Shown here: positions 53,583 through 63,550 of the stretch, one piece after another | Layout: each line of letters begins with the position of its first letter | How positions within the stretch are numbered: the stretch's first letter is position 1 | NCBI RefSeq assembly: GCF_001570785.1 | Contig: NZ_BCSI01000003.1 | Coordinates: 186,001-250,000, forward strand | From: Dermabacter hominis NBRC 106157 | GTDB taxonomy: Bacteria; Actinomycetota; Actinomycetes; Actinomycetales; Dermabacteraceae | DNA: 64,000 nt | Direction: 5' to 3' | Program-made: the position numbers and the translations under genes | Notes under the pieces: generated by a model | Told to the model about the DNA's origin: nothing | The model's database searches: none | Seen by the model: the letters and a program-made list of their open reading frames with translations, nothing else

Positions 53583-54308
53583 GTGCATCTCTATCCCGTC
53601 TTGCAACCCATCGTTAAATTTCTCCTCACGCTCCTTTGGCGGCCCACCGTATCGGGCCTCCAGCACGTTCCATCCTCGGGACGCATGATCATGGCGTGCA
53701 ATCACACCTCCGCGTTCGAAACCTATTTTGTGCCGTGCATGATTCCGCGCGAGATCCACTGGCTTGGAAAGGATGCTCTTTTCAAGGGCAAAGGGGTCCC
53801 AGGGAAGTTTTTTGCGTGGCTCATGCGTTCGGTCAATGTGATTCCCGTGGATCGTTCGGGAAGCGGTGGCGCGAGCTCGGCGCTCGACGCGGGGATCGCG
53901 GTGCTCGAAGGTGAGCACGCTCTCGGTGTGTTCCCCGAGGGCACGAGGAGCCATGACGGGCGGATGTATCGCGGTAAGACGGGCGCGGTACGCCTCGCGC
54001 TCGCGACGGGTGCGCCCATCCTTCCCGTCGCCGAACTTGGCGCCTTTGAGGCGCAGCGCTCGAAGAATTCCATCGTGCCGAAGTTCCGTTCAAAGCTCCA
54101 TACACAGATCGGCCCCACGATCGACATGCGCGCGCAGTTGTCGACGTTGAGGGCAGACAATCCGAGCGACGCACCCGCCACGCGCGAAGAACTTCGCGCG
54201 CTCACGCGCTCGCTCATGGAGGCGATTCGCGAGCTATCCGGCCAGGAGTATGTGGACGAGTACGCCGCGGACGTGAAGAAAAGACTCAAGGACGCGAACG
54301 CTTCGTAA
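53583..54308 (+). CDS. 1-acyl-sn-glycerol-3-phosphate acyltransferase family (PlsC-like)
   Basis: This is a 241-residue membrane-associated acyltransferase. Motif I reads NHTSAFE, motif II region VIPVDRSG, motif III FPEGTRS and motif IV about ILPVAELG. In motif I the catalytic pair is H-X4-E instead of the usual H-X4-D. It should transfer acyl chains to lysophospholipids, fitting the neighbouring acyl-CoA ligase. GTG start at 53583 is leaderless by its -10. Confidence 0.9.
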   Translation: MHLYPVLQPIVKFLLTLLWRPTVSGLQHVPSSGRMIMACNHTSAFETYFVPCMIPREIHWLGKDALFKGKGVPGKFFAWLMRSVNVIPVDRSGSGGASSALDAGIAVLEGEHALGVFPEGTRSHDGRMYRGKTGAVRLALATGAPILPVAELGAFEAQRSKNSIVPKFRSKLHTQIGPTIDMRAQLSTLRADNPSDAPATREELRALTRSLMEAIRELSGQEYVDEYAADVKKRLKDANAS

Positions 54309-54366
54309 GTTCCGGTCGTGAGAGCGACGCTGAGCGGATCCACATGCCGCACTCGTGACTTTCGCC

Positions 54367-54372
54367 TACTAT
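54367..54372 (+). promoter_or_regulatory. -10 element of a leaderless start (aroG)
   Basis: TACTAT lies six bases before the GTG at 54379, which supports that codon over the in-frame GTG at 54355. Confidence 0.55.
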
Positions 54373-54378
54373 GACCGG

Positions 54379-55779
54379 GTGAGTTATCAGAACCGTAACG
54401 TTGCCGCGACATTCCATCCGTTCGAGCTTTCCGAATCATCCGCGCATCTCGAGGCGCTTTCGTCGTGGCGCGACTATCCGAGGGTCCAGCAGCCAACGTG
54501 GCCGAACGAGCAGGAGCGGGCGCGGGTCTTCGATGAACTGAGGGCAGCGCCCCCACTCGTGTTTGCGGGCGAAGTTGACCTCCTTCGCACCCACCTCGCT
54601 AAAGCGGCGCGTGGCGAGGCGTTCCTCCTTCAGGGAGGTGACTGCGCAGAAACCTTTGCGGACTCGACTGCCGACCGCATCAAGAACAAGGTCCAGACGA
54701 TCCTCCAGATGGCGGCGATCTTGACCTACGGCGCCTCGCTTCCCACGATCAAGATGGGGCGCATGGCCGGTCAGTTCGCCAAACCTCGCTCGAGCGACAC
54801 CGAGACGATCGACGGCGTGAGCCTCCCGAGCTACCGCGGCGATGCGGTCAACGGCTACGAGTTCACCTCCGAATCCCGCACGCCCGATCCCTCGCGCCTG
54901 TGGAAGATGTACACGACCGCTTCGCAGACCCTCAACCTTCTGCGCGCGTTCACGGGCGGCGGCTTCGCGGACCTGCGGCAGGTGCAGGCCTGGAACAAGG
55001 GGTTCGTGGAGTCCGACGCCTACTCGAAGTACGTGCGAGTCGCGGAAGACATTGAGCGAGCCGTGCGTTTCATGGAGGCCATCGGTGTGGACTTCGACCC
55101 GATTCGCATGGTCGAGTTTTATTCGTCGCACGAGGCGCTTCTCCTCGACTACGAGGAGGCCCTCGCGCGCGTCGACTCTCGCACGGGTGAGATCTACGGC
55201 TGCTCTGGCCACTTCCTGTGGATCGGTGAGCGAACGCGCCAGCTCGACGGTGCGCACGTGTACTTTATGTCGCAACTGCGCAACCCGATCGGCGTGAAGC
55301 TCGGCCCGAACGCGAGCGTGGATGACATGCTTCGGCTCGCAGAGGTCCTTGATCCGGAGCGCGAGCCGGGCCGTCTCACCTTTGTGACCCGCATGGGCGC
55401 CACGAACGTGCGCGAGAAGCTTCCCGTGCTGCTCACGGCAGCAAAGCGTGAAGGAATCGAAGCCGTGTGGGTGACAGACCCGATGCACGGCAACACGATC
55501 ACGAGCTCGAACGGTTATAAGACTCGCCGTTTCGACGACATCATGGACGAGGTGCGCGGGTTCTTTGAGGCGCACTGGGAGGTTGGCACAACCCCGGCTG
55601 GTCTCCACATGGAGCTCACGGGCGACGACGTCACCGAGGTTCTAGGCGGTTCTAGCGAGCTTGACGAAGAGGGCTTGCACCGCCGCTATGAGACGCTCGT
55701 CGACCCGCGCCTCAATCACTCGCAGTCGCTTGAGCTCGCGTTTCTCGTCGCCGACATGCTTGGCGATCGGCCGAGCTGA
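54379..55779 (+). CDS. aroG: 3-deoxy-7-phosphoheptulonate synthase, class II
   Basis: This is a 466-residue plant/actinobacterial-type DAHP synthase, the entry enzyme of the shikimate pathway, condensing phosphoenolpyruvate and erythrose 4-phosphate. QPTWPN, GEAFLLQGGDCAETFADST (metal-binding Cys), KPRSSDTE, YSSHEALLLDYEEAL, WIGERTRQLDGAHV, GPNASVDDML and DPMHGNT are conserved segments. Its 3' end is six bases from the convergent kinase gene. The neighbourhood order (aroG, PASTA kinase, Rv2175c-like) matches mycobacteria. Confidence 0.96.
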   Translation: MSYQNRNVAATFHPFELSESSAHLEALSSWRDYPRVQQPTWPNEQERARVFDELRAAPPLVFAGEVDLLRTHLAKAARGEAFLLQGGDCAETFADSTADRIKNKVQTILQMAAILTYGASLPTIKMGRMAGQFAKPRSSDTETIDGVSLPSYRGDAVNGYEFTSESRTPDPSRLWKMYTTASQTLNLLRAFTGGGFADLRQVQAWNKGFVESDAYSKYVRVAEDIERAVRFMEAIGVDFDPIRMVEFYSSHEALLLDYEEALARVDSRTGEIYGCSGHFLWIGERTRQLDGAHVYFMSQLRNPIGVKLGPNASVDDMLRLAEVLDPEREPGRLTFVTRMGATNVREKLPVLLTAAKREGIEAVWVTDPMHGNTITSSNGYKTRRFDDIMDEVRGFFEAHWEVGTTPAGLHMELTGDDVTEVLGGSSELDEEGLHRRYETLVDPRLNHSQSLELAFLVADMLGDRPS

Positions 55780-55785
55780 TCGCCG

Positions 55786-57915
55786 CTAGTACACCGTGAT
55801 CGTCACGGTCGAGCCGCGCGGTACTTTTGTGCCGCCCGGCTGCGACTGCTGGGACACGAGGCCAAAGACGGGCGTGCCTCGCTCGTAGACGACCTGGACC
55901 TTGAGCCCGGCTTTTTCGAGCGCCGCGCGGGCGTCGGCTTCGCTCTTGCGGAAGACGTCGGGAACCCCGACGAGGTTGGGGCCGAGCGAGATGGAGATCT
56001 TGACTTCGCTGCCGGGAAGCACCGACGTGGCCCCGGCGGGATCTTGCGAGATGACCTGGCCGGCGGGCACGTTCGAGTTGTACTGCTCGTTCACCTTTGG
56101 CACGAGGCCCGCGCCTTCAATGGCCTTGATTGCCGCTTTGCGCTCACTTCCCGCGACGCTCGGAACCTCGACCGGCTCGGGTCCGTCACTGACCGTGAGC
56201 GTGACGTGCGCGCCCGCAGGCAGAGACGCGTCTGCGGGGTTTTGGCTGATGACGGTGTCTTTCGGCACGTCTGCCGAGTATTCGCGGGTCTCGGTGACCT
56301 GAAAACCCGCGTCAGTGAGGGCTGAGGTGGCGTCGGAAACCGCCTGGCCCTTCACCTGCGGAACGTCAAAGAGTTCCTGCCCGAGGGAAATGGTGAGGCG
56401 CACGGAACTGCCTTTGCGCACCTCCGCTCCCGTGGCGGGATCCGAGGATATAACGTGGCCCTTCGGGACGTCGTCGCTGTAGGCCTGTGCCGTTGTCACC
56501 GTAAGTTGTTGCGCCGTTAGCGCGGCTTCAGCGTCGCTGAGAGTTGCGCCCGCAACGAGCGGCACGGTGCGCGCGCCGCCGGGGCCTTCTGTGTCGTACC
56601 AGTGCACGCCGCCAAAGACGAGCGCTGCGACGAGTGCAAGGACGCTTGCGAGCGCGAGGAAGCGCAGGGCTGGCGAGGGGCGGGACTCGCTCGCATGGGC
56701 ACCGCGCGAGCGGCGAGGGCCCGTGAGGGTTACTTCCCGGATGCTTTCGTCGGCATCGGGGGAGTCCGACGGCTGCTCGCGGAGCTCGAACTTTTTCCTG
56801 ACCGCCGCTCCCGCACCACTTCCGGTCGTGGAAAGTTCGCGACCTGGGGTGTCGTTTTCCCAGAACTTTTCTGAGGTTTTGTCATCGAAGAGGGCTTCGT
56901 TCGACGGCGATGCCGGTGATACCGGTGATACCGGGGAGGCTGGTGACGAAGCGGAATCGGTGCGCGCCGTTGAGGGTGAGAACTGGCGTGTGAGTCGAGG
57001 AACGCCGGCCGTCTCGGCATTGGCCTTGACGTTCGGTGCGGGATGCGCGCGGTAGGCGAGTTCGGTGGGGCTTAGTGTGTCGAGAGCCTCGTCAAGGGCG
57101 AGGAGTACTTCGTGGGCGCGCGTGGGCCTCGAGGCGGGCAAACGCGAGGCCGCCCACGTGATGATGGAGTCAACAGAGGCGGGGATGCCCGGCGCAAATT
57201 GTGACGGCGCGGGGATGTCCTCATGCGCGTGCTGGTAGGCGATATGCACGGCCGAGTCGCCCTGGAAAGGAGTGCGGCCCACGAGCATTTCGAACATCAT
57301 GATGCCCCACGAGTACAGGTCGCTTCGGGCATCGCTCACGCCGCGTGTGACGACCTCTGGGCTGACATACGCGACCGTACCGAGCAAGGTGCCGGTGGCG
57401 GAGGTCGTCGCGGATCCAACGGCGCGTGCGAGGCCAAAGTCGGCGACGAGGATGTCGCGCTCGGCGTTCACGAGAACGTTTTCGGGCTTGATATCGCGGT
57501 GGATAATGCCGGAGCGGTGTGCGGCATCAAGCGCGGCGAGGACGTCGCGGCCAACACGCAGTGCGCGTTTGAGGCTGAGGGTTTTGTCGCGGCGGAGTTC
57601 GTCGCGCAGTGTCTCGCCCTCGACGAGTTGCATGGCAAGGTACACGCGCCCCTGATCTTCGCCCTGGTCGTAGACATTGACCACGTGGGGGTGGGTGAGC
57701 CGGGCCGCGCTTCGGGCTTCGCGAGAGAAGCGCGAGATGAATTCAGGGTTGTCCGCGAGATGCGGGTGCATGATTTTGAGCGCGACAGGGCGATGCAGGC
57801 GCTCGTCGAAGCCGCGATACACCGTGGCCATGCCACCGCGCGCGATCAGATGCTCGACGCGGTAGCGGTTGCTAAGGACGAGGCCGATGTCTGGGGAAGA
57901 AGACTCGGTACTCAC
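55786..57915 (-). CDS. Ser/Thr protein kinase with four PASTA repeats (PknL position)
   Basis: This is a 709-residue transmembrane sensor kinase. The kinase domain (about 15-275) has the glycine loop ARGGMATVYRG, VALKIMHP (Lys), HRDIKPENVLV (catalytic Asp), DFGLARAVG and the activation loop TSATGTLLGTVAYVSPE. A Pro/Ser-rich juxtamembrane region follows, with a nine-base repeat giving SPVSPVSP, then one membrane helix (about 418-440) and four PASTA repeats outside, which bind peptidoglycan fragments in the family. A GTG start at 57915 with TAGACT six bases upstream is leaderless. It is divergent from a likely substrate gene. Confidence 0.94.
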   Translation of the reverse strand: MSTESSSPDIGLVLSNRYRVEHLIARGGMATVYRGFDERLHRPVALKIMHPHLADNPEFISRFSREARSAARLTHPHVVNVYDQGEDQGRVYLAMQLVEGETLRDELRRDKTLSLKRALRVGRDVLAALDAAHRSGIIHRDIKPENVLVNAERDILVADFGLARAVGSATTSATGTLLGTVAYVSPEVVTRGVSDARSDLYSWGIMMFEMLVGRTPFQGDSAVHIAYQHAHEDIPAPSQFAPGIPASVDSIITWAASRLPASRPTRAHEVLLALDEALDTLSPTELAYRAHPAPNVKANAETAGVPRLTRQFSPSTARTDSASSPASPVSPVSPASPSNEALFDDKTSEKFWENDTPGRELSTTGSGAGAAVRKKFELREQPSDSPDADESIREVTLTGPRRSRGAHASESRPSPALRFLALASVLALVAALVFGGVHWYDTEGPGGARTVPLVAGATLSDAEAALTAQQLTVTTAQAYSDDVPKGHVISSDPATGAEVRKGSSVRLTISLGQELFDVPQVKGQAVSDATSALTDAGFQVTETREYSADVPKDTVISQNPADASLPAGAHVTLTVSDGPEPVEVPSVAGSERKAAIKAIEGAGLVPKVNEQYNSNVPAGQVISQDPAGATSVLPGSEVKISISLGPNLVGVPDVFRKSEADARAALEKAGLKVQVVYERGTPVFGLVSQQSQPGGTKVPRGSTVTITVY
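56909..56944. repeat. Nine-base tandem repeat in the kinase juxtamembrane region
   Basis: Four units related to GATACCGGT occupy 56909-56944, the middle two nearly identical. On the coding strand they give repeated Ser-Pro-Val/Ala triplets, potential phosphosites and a variable-length linker. Confidence 0.75.
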
Positions 57916-57921
57916 GCCGCA

Positions 57922-57927
57922 AGTCTA
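57922..57927 (-). promoter_or_regulatory. -10 element of a leaderless start (PASTA kinase)
   Basis: TAGACT on the minus strand is exactly six bases before the GTG at 57915. Confidence 0.55.
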
Positions 57928-57967
57928 TGCGGGCAGCCACCGGGTGCCCGCGCACGACACCCTGGAA

Positions 57968-57973
57968 TATGCT
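57968..57973 (+). promoter_or_regulatory. -10 element of a leaderless start (Rv2175c-like gene)
   Basis: TATGCT is exactly six bases before the GTG at 57980. With the kinase -10 at 57922-57927 the two divergent promoters share a gap of only 64 bases, so they probably share regulators. Confidence 0.55.
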
Positions 57974-57979
57974 GAAGGC

Positions 57980-58354
57980 GTGAATATCTCAGCTGACGAC
58001 ATCGACCGGCTCGACTCTCTCGTAGAGGCGTGGCTTCCACTGCCCGACGTCGCGGAGATCCTCGGTATCTCGGTGACCAAGGTGCAGCGCTTGATTGAGG
58101 ACTTCCACCTCGTCGAGGTGCGCCGCGGAACCCCTAAGGTCCGTTCTGTGCCCGCCGAATTCCTGCGTGACGGGGCGGTCCTTCCGCACCTGCGAGGCAC
58201 GATCATGCTTCTCCACGACCAGCATTTCGCCGACCACGAGATCATCGAGTGGCTGTTTACCGACGATGCTTCTCTGCCCGGCCGGCCTATCGACCATTTG
58301 CGAAGCGGGCAGCGTGGCGAGGTGCGCCGGCGCGCCCAGTCGCTCGGCTTTTAG
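57980..58354 (+). CDS. Rv2175c-like helix-turn-helix protein
   Basis: This is a 124-residue DNA-binding protein with an N-terminal winged helix-turn-helix (WLPLPDVAEILGISVTKVQRL) and a C-terminal domain with HDQHFADHEIIEWLF. In mycobacteria its homolog Rv2175c is phosphorylated by the neighbouring kinase PknL, which abolishes DNA binding; the divergent kinase here suggests the same circuit. It starts at the leaderless GTG 57980. A Thr/Ser-containing N-terminus as phosphosite is not obvious (MNISADD). Confidence 0.88.
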   Translation: MNISADDIDRLDSLVEAWLPLPDVAEILGISVTKVQRLIEDFHLVEVRRGTPKVRSVPAEFLRDGAVLPHLRGTIMLLHDQHFADHEIIEWLFTDDASLPGRPIDHLRSGQRGEVRRRAQSLGF

Positions 58355-58405
58355 CCGTAGTTTTCGGGCACGGTCCGAGCGTCTTCACTCATCTGGGAAC
58401 GGGGC

Positions 58406-59488
58406 TCAGCGGTCCGTTCGGGCGAGTTTTCGCACGAGCGAGTCGAGGAGTTCGCACGATTCGTTCGAGGTGAGCGATGAGAGCTCGTTCGCGATAACTT
58501 CGCGCGCGTCGTCCTCGCGTTGACGAATGAGGTTCTCGACGCTCTCGCGGGCCCCCGTGGCCGTCATGATCTCGCGCACGCGTTCGATGCTCTCCGTATC
58601 TGCGTCAGGGTTTCCGACGGTTGCTGCGAGAACGCGGCGGTCGGTTTCGCCTGCGCGCTCCTGCGCGAGAGCGAGGAGCATCGTGCGCTTGCCTTCACGG
58701 ATGTCTGAGCTTGTGGATTTCCCAAGGGCGGCCTCGTCCCCGAAGACTCCGTCGAGGTCGTCGCGGAGCTGGAAAGCTTCGCCAGCGGGAAGTGCGTAGG
58801 CGCCGAGGGATTCGAGGAGTGCGGGAGAAGCGCCGCAGCGGGTCGCACCGATCATGAGAGGCCTGTGGACCGTGTAGGAGACGGTCTTCCAGCGCGTCAC
58901 GAGGGAGGCGGAATCCGTTGCAGATTTCGTGGAGGTGATGGCGCCGGACTGGTTCAAGATGTCGAGGTACTGGCCGGCCATCACCTCTGCACACAGCGCG
59001 TGGAAATGAGAGCGGTCGTCGGCTCCGGCAAAAGCGTGAGAGGCAAGCTGATGGGCGAGCGCAAGGGCGAGATCACCGAGGATGACCGCGGTCGCGATAC
59101 CGAAATCCTCCGCGCTTCCCGCGAGGTTGCGTGCCTCGTGTGCGTGGGTGGCGGCGGCATGTATAGCGGGGCGTCCCCTGCGGGTCGGCGAGTGATCGAG
59201 AACATCGTCGTGGATGAGGGCCGCTGCTTGCACGAGTTCGACGGCCGCGCCGAGCGTCGCCACGTCATTCGCATCTGCGTCTCCGAGCGAAGGGTTGGCA
59301 GCACACGCGCCCGCGTGCACGAACATCGGTCGCAGGCACTTGCCTCCCTCAAGAAAACCCGTGAGGAGCGCGGCAAGATCTGCAGCTTCCGGCGCGATTG
59401 TCCCCAGGGCGTCGCTCTCGGTTTCGAGGAAGCGCGTGAGGGTTGTGGTGACGCTCTCGCGAACGTCGTCGAAAGGGGGGTGATGCAC
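58406..59488 (-). CDS. Polyprenyl diphosphate synthase (GGPP/FPP type)
   Basis: This is a 360-residue trans-isoprenyl diphosphate synthase. The first aspartate-rich motif is LIHDDVLDHSPTRRG, the second QLRDDLDGVFGD, with GGKCLRP as the substrate-binding start and DIREGKRTMLL near the C-terminus. It makes isoprenoid precursors for menaquinone and cell-wall lipid carriers. The GTG at 59488 has an ideal AGGAGG six bases upstream; longer in-frame starts are rejected. It is often called idsA in actinobacteria. One exact copy of the 11-base CCGACGGTTGC word falls inside it (58614-58624). Confidence 0.94.
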   Translation of the reverse strand: MHHPPFDDVRESVTTTLTRFLETESDALGTIAPEAADLAALLTGFLEGGKCLRPMFVHAGACAANPSLGDADANDVATLGAAVELVQAAALIHDDVLDHSPTRRGRPAIHAAATHAHEARNLAGSAEDFGIATAVILGDLALALAHQLASHAFAGADDRSHFHALCAEVMAGQYLDILNQSGAITSTKSATDSASLVTRWKTVSYTVHRPLMIGATRCGASPALLESLGAYALPAGEAFQLRDDLDGVFGDEAALGKSTSSDIREGKRTMLLALAQERAGETDRRVLAATVGNPDADTESIERVREIMTATGARESVENLIRQREDDAREVIANELSSLTSNESCELLDSLVRKLARTDR

Positions 59489-59650
59489 GCGGATCCTCCT
59501 CGGCTCGGTGTGGCGTGCTCTCGCCGTGCTGTTGTGAATTTCCATCGTGCCACAGAGCGACGAACTGCGGTTCGGGCCCCACAGACGCAGGCCTCCACAA
59601 GCGAGGATCTCAGGCGTGCACGCTCGGTCAACAGCGGTAACGCTTGAGGC

Positions 59651-60946
59651 ATGACACATAAAACACAGCATTTTTCATGCGAGTCACAAGCGCTTGCTCC
59701 CACCGTTAATCTGCTTGATGCACGCGATGTTTTTGCGGCAGTCGCCATGCACTTTGACCGCCTTGATATCGATTCCTCACTCATCGTTTTTGGATGTGGT
59801 GCGAGTCCAAACGGCGAGGCGGGGGTCATGCTCAGCAGGATGCGCATTGACGAGGGCACAGAGCCCGAATGGGCAGCCTTTGAGGTGTCGCGGCTCGCAC
59901 TCAACCTCCAGGCGCTCGGCGCAACTCACCTTGCCATCCTCGCTACGGGTTCGCCGGTTCCCGGCGAATGCAAAGAGTGCCCGGGGGAGAGGGCCGAATG
60001 CTTCGATAGAGATCGTCACGACACGCAGACCATCGATCTGCTCGTTGCGCTGTGCGACCTTGTCGCCGAGGCGTGCCTCATGCGCGGTCTCACTATCCCC
60101 TGTGCCTTACACGCCTATGAAGGGCCGTGGGCGCTCAGTACGACGGCAGATGGCGACTACTGGAAAGTCACGCACCTTGGTCTGCTCGAAGAAAGTCAGT
60201 TCGCTGCGAGCGCGGTCGCAAGCGGCATTCCCTTTCGCGAAAAAGTCGAGAGGGAGGCGATGGACGATGCTTTCCTTGCCTCCGTTCGCTCGCTGTGCGA
60301 GAGCGATACCGAATTTCGCACCTTCACGTGCCTCGAGGGGCCGAGTCGTAGCGCGCTCGAGGAACTGAGTGCTCAGCACGCGCGTCAAGAACGAGAGGGC
60401 GGGCGCATCGGGGATGGTGACTCCAAGCGCCTTCAGGACGCCGTTCACGTGCTCGCATCGCTAGCGGCATTGGGGCCCGGGCGTGACCACATCATCGCGC
60501 ACGTCGTGGAATCTGAACAGGACGCTTTTGCGAGCCCCTCGGTGGCCATCGCTTCAGTGTTCGAGGACCCAGAGTTTCTTCCGGGGCCGCATCTCATGCC
60601 CGGCGGCCAGGGCGATCGTGTGATCGAGGTGTTTAAGGGCCTGTGGCGAAGGTCGAATGCGTGGGATTGTTCGCCTCGCTACCGCGAGGCTCTCGCCAAT
60701 CTTGGGGCGATTGCCGCCTTCCTCCTGTGGTTCAGCGGGCGTATGGGGGAGGCCTTCCGCTTGGCGGATGACATCCTCGCAGCCGGAGACCACTGCGATA
60801 TGGCTGAACTCGTTCTGGGTCTCGCGCATGCGGGAATATGCCCGCTTTGGCTTGAAAAACGTATGCCTCGACTCATGGATAACTGTGGTCAGAGCAAGAG
60901 TCCGGGACCGCGTGTACGTGTGACGAACCGGGCCGAAACTCAGTAG
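59651..60946 (+). CDS. DUF4192 family protein
   Basis: This is a 431-residue cytoplasmic protein matching the actinobacterial DUF4192 family. The N-terminal half contains SLIVFGCGAS and the C-terminal part has FLLWFSGRMGEAFRLADD and ILAAGDHCDMAELVLGLAHAG, typical helical repeats of the family. No catalytic motif is recognised and the function is unknown. The ATG at 59651 has no clear ribosome-binding site (GAGG is too close). It is divergent from the polyprenyl synthase gene. Confidence 0.85.
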   Translation: MTHKTQHFSCESQALAPTVNLLDARDVFAAVAMHFDRLDIDSSLIVFGCGASPNGEAGVMLSRMRIDEGTEPEWAAFEVSRLALNLQALGATHLAILATGSPVPGECKECPGERAECFDRDRHDTQTIDLLVALCDLVAEACLMRGLTIPCALHAYEGPWALSTTADGDYWKVTHLGLLEESQFAASAVASGIPFREKVEREAMDDAFLASVRSLCESDTEFRTFTCLEGPSRSALEELSAQHARQEREGGRIGDGDSKRLQDAVHVLASLAALGPGRDHIIAHVVESEQDAFASPSVAIASVFEDPEFLPGPHLMPGGQGDRVIEVFKGLWRRSNAWDCSPRYREALANLGAIAAFLLWFSGRMGEAFRLADDILAAGDHCDMAELVLGLAHAGICPLWLEKRMPRLMDNCGQSKSPGPRVRVTNRAETQ

Positions 60947-61020
60947 ACTTGCTCCGCACGATTATTGAGCTTCCCCCGCGTGCTCACTACTCGAGCGCGC
61001 TGTTTGTAGAAAGGATCGCC

Positions 61021-61446
61021 ATGGTTGTCGTCGCCGCCTATGCCCCGACGTCTCAGGGAGATGCCGCGCTCGAGGCTGCGATCCGCGACGTGGCCGTCAC
61101 TGACCGCGAGCTCCTCGTAGCTTCGTTCCCGTACGCGGATCCTTTCGAAGGTGCGTGCTGCGCGAATGCCGAGGAAGTCCAGGAAGCGATCAACCGCGTG
61201 TCTGCACGCATGAGCCACGACGAGCGTGCCTACCTCGAAACTCTCAAAGTGCGCGTGCGTGAGGCGGGAGCTGAAAGCAGCAAAGACATAGGTGATTTTC
61301 TTCTGCGGGTTGCGCGCGAGGAGAACGCAAGCGTCATCGTGATCGGCCTTCGGCACAGCGCCCCCGTAGGCAGACTCATGCTCGGCCAAACCGTGAAACG
61401 GCTCCTACTCGAGGCGCCGTGCCCCGTTCTCGTGACAAAAGACTAG
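61021..61446 (+). CDS. Universal stress protein (UspA family)
   Basis: This is a 141-residue UspA-like protein. The ATP-binding G-2x-G-9x-G(S/T) motif near the C-terminus reads GLRHSAPVGRLMLGQTVKRL, followed by APCPVLVTK. The ATG at 61021 with AAAGGA upstream gives MVVVAAYAP. It lies just before sigA, with 127 bases between, and a stress-type promoter follows its stop. Confidence 0.93.
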   Translation: MVVVAAYAPTSQGDAALEAAIRDVAVTDRELLVASFPYADPFEGACCANAEEVQEAINRVSARMSHDERAYLETLKVRVREAGAESSKDIGDFLLRVAREENASVIVIGLRHSAPVGRLMLGQTVKRLLLEAPCPVLVTKD

Positions 61447-61454
61447 GTGCGCCT

Positions 61455-61485
61455 GGAATAGATCCGAATATCGGGCCGTTATAAT
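61455..61485 (+). promoter_or_regulatory. sigA promoter: GGAAT-N18-GTT with overlapping TATAAT
   Basis: GGAAT (61455-61459) and GTT (61478-61480) are 18 bases apart, the SigR/SigH stress-sigma consensus. TATAAT (61480-61485) overlaps and is a perfect vegetative -10. The principal sigma gene in Streptomyces (hrdB) is known to have a SigR-dependent promoter, so dual control is plausible. Confidence 0.55.
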
Positions 61486-61573
61486 TGTACGGTTCGTGCG
61501 CGATTCGCCCGCCGCCACACGGTGCGAGAGCTGAGCCCGCGCACCACCCTCGGATCCCAACTGAAGGAAGCCT

Positions 61574-63109
<1,536 letters not shown>

Positions 63110-63122
63110 GTCGAGTCAAGAG

Positions 63123-63165
63123 AAGAACAGTGGCCGCACCGTGTGGTGCGGCCACTGTTCTTTTC
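63123..63165 (+). terminator. Terminator of sigA
   Basis: AAGAACAGTGGCCGCACC (63123-63140) pairs perfectly over 18 bases with 63145-63162, loop GTGT, followed by TTTT counting the arm end. It also faces the convergent DUF7455 gene. Confidence 0.92.
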
Positions 63166-63199
63166 TAAGAGCTTTTGGGCTTCCCGCAGTAACTGCGCC

Positions 63200-63400
63200 C
63201 TATTCGGCGCTCAAGCGCTCGGTTTCGTCGACAACGCGAGTGGCGATTCCCTCGAGCGCCTCGGCGTTTGCGCGCGCGTGGTGGGCGCAAAACAGAAGCT
63301 CGCCGCCCACCTCAAGTTCGAACTTCACGTAAGCCTGCGCGCCGCAGCGATCGCAGCGATCGTGCGCGGTCAAAGTGCGTTCTTCAAGCATCGTTTCCAT
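63200..63400 (-). CDS. DUF7455 small zinc-ribbon-like protein
   Basis: This is a 66-residue protein with a short N-terminus, then ADRC-type start (HDRCDRCGAQAYVKFELEVGG) and ELLFCAHHARAN. The cysteines and histidines (CDRC, CAHH) look like a zinc-binding knuckle. It is a conserved neighbour of sigA and the topoisomerase gene in Actinomycetota; function unknown. The ATG at 63400 follows GGGGG. Confidence 0.88.
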   Translation of the reverse strand: METMLEERTLTAHDRCDRCGAQAYVKFELEVGGELLFCAHHARANAEALEGIATRVVDETERLSAE

Positions 63401-63492
63401 GCCCCCATTCTCGCCTTGACGCGCCCCCGAAGCGAGCAGTAACGATCCCGGTTCGCTCGCAGCGCAATCGCCTGTGGTACGCCTAACGCGGG

Positions 63493-63506
63493 GCAACCGT
63501 CGGACC
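63493..63506. repeat. Single arm of the dispersed element upstream of the topoisomerase gene
   Basis: GCAACCGTCGGACC matches 44103-44116 exactly. It lies about ten bases upstream of the expected -35 of the leaderless topoisomerase promoter. Confidence 0.6.
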
Positions 63507-63538
63507 TAAAAATCCACCGAAACAGGCGCGTTCCCGCC

Positions 63539-63544
63539 TAAGAT
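63539..63544 (+). promoter_or_regulatory. -10 element of a leaderless start (topoisomerase B subunit)
   Basis: TAAGAT is exactly six bases before the GTG at 63551, and no typical ribosome-binding site fits. Confidence 0.55.
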
Positions 63545-63550
63545 CGGAGC

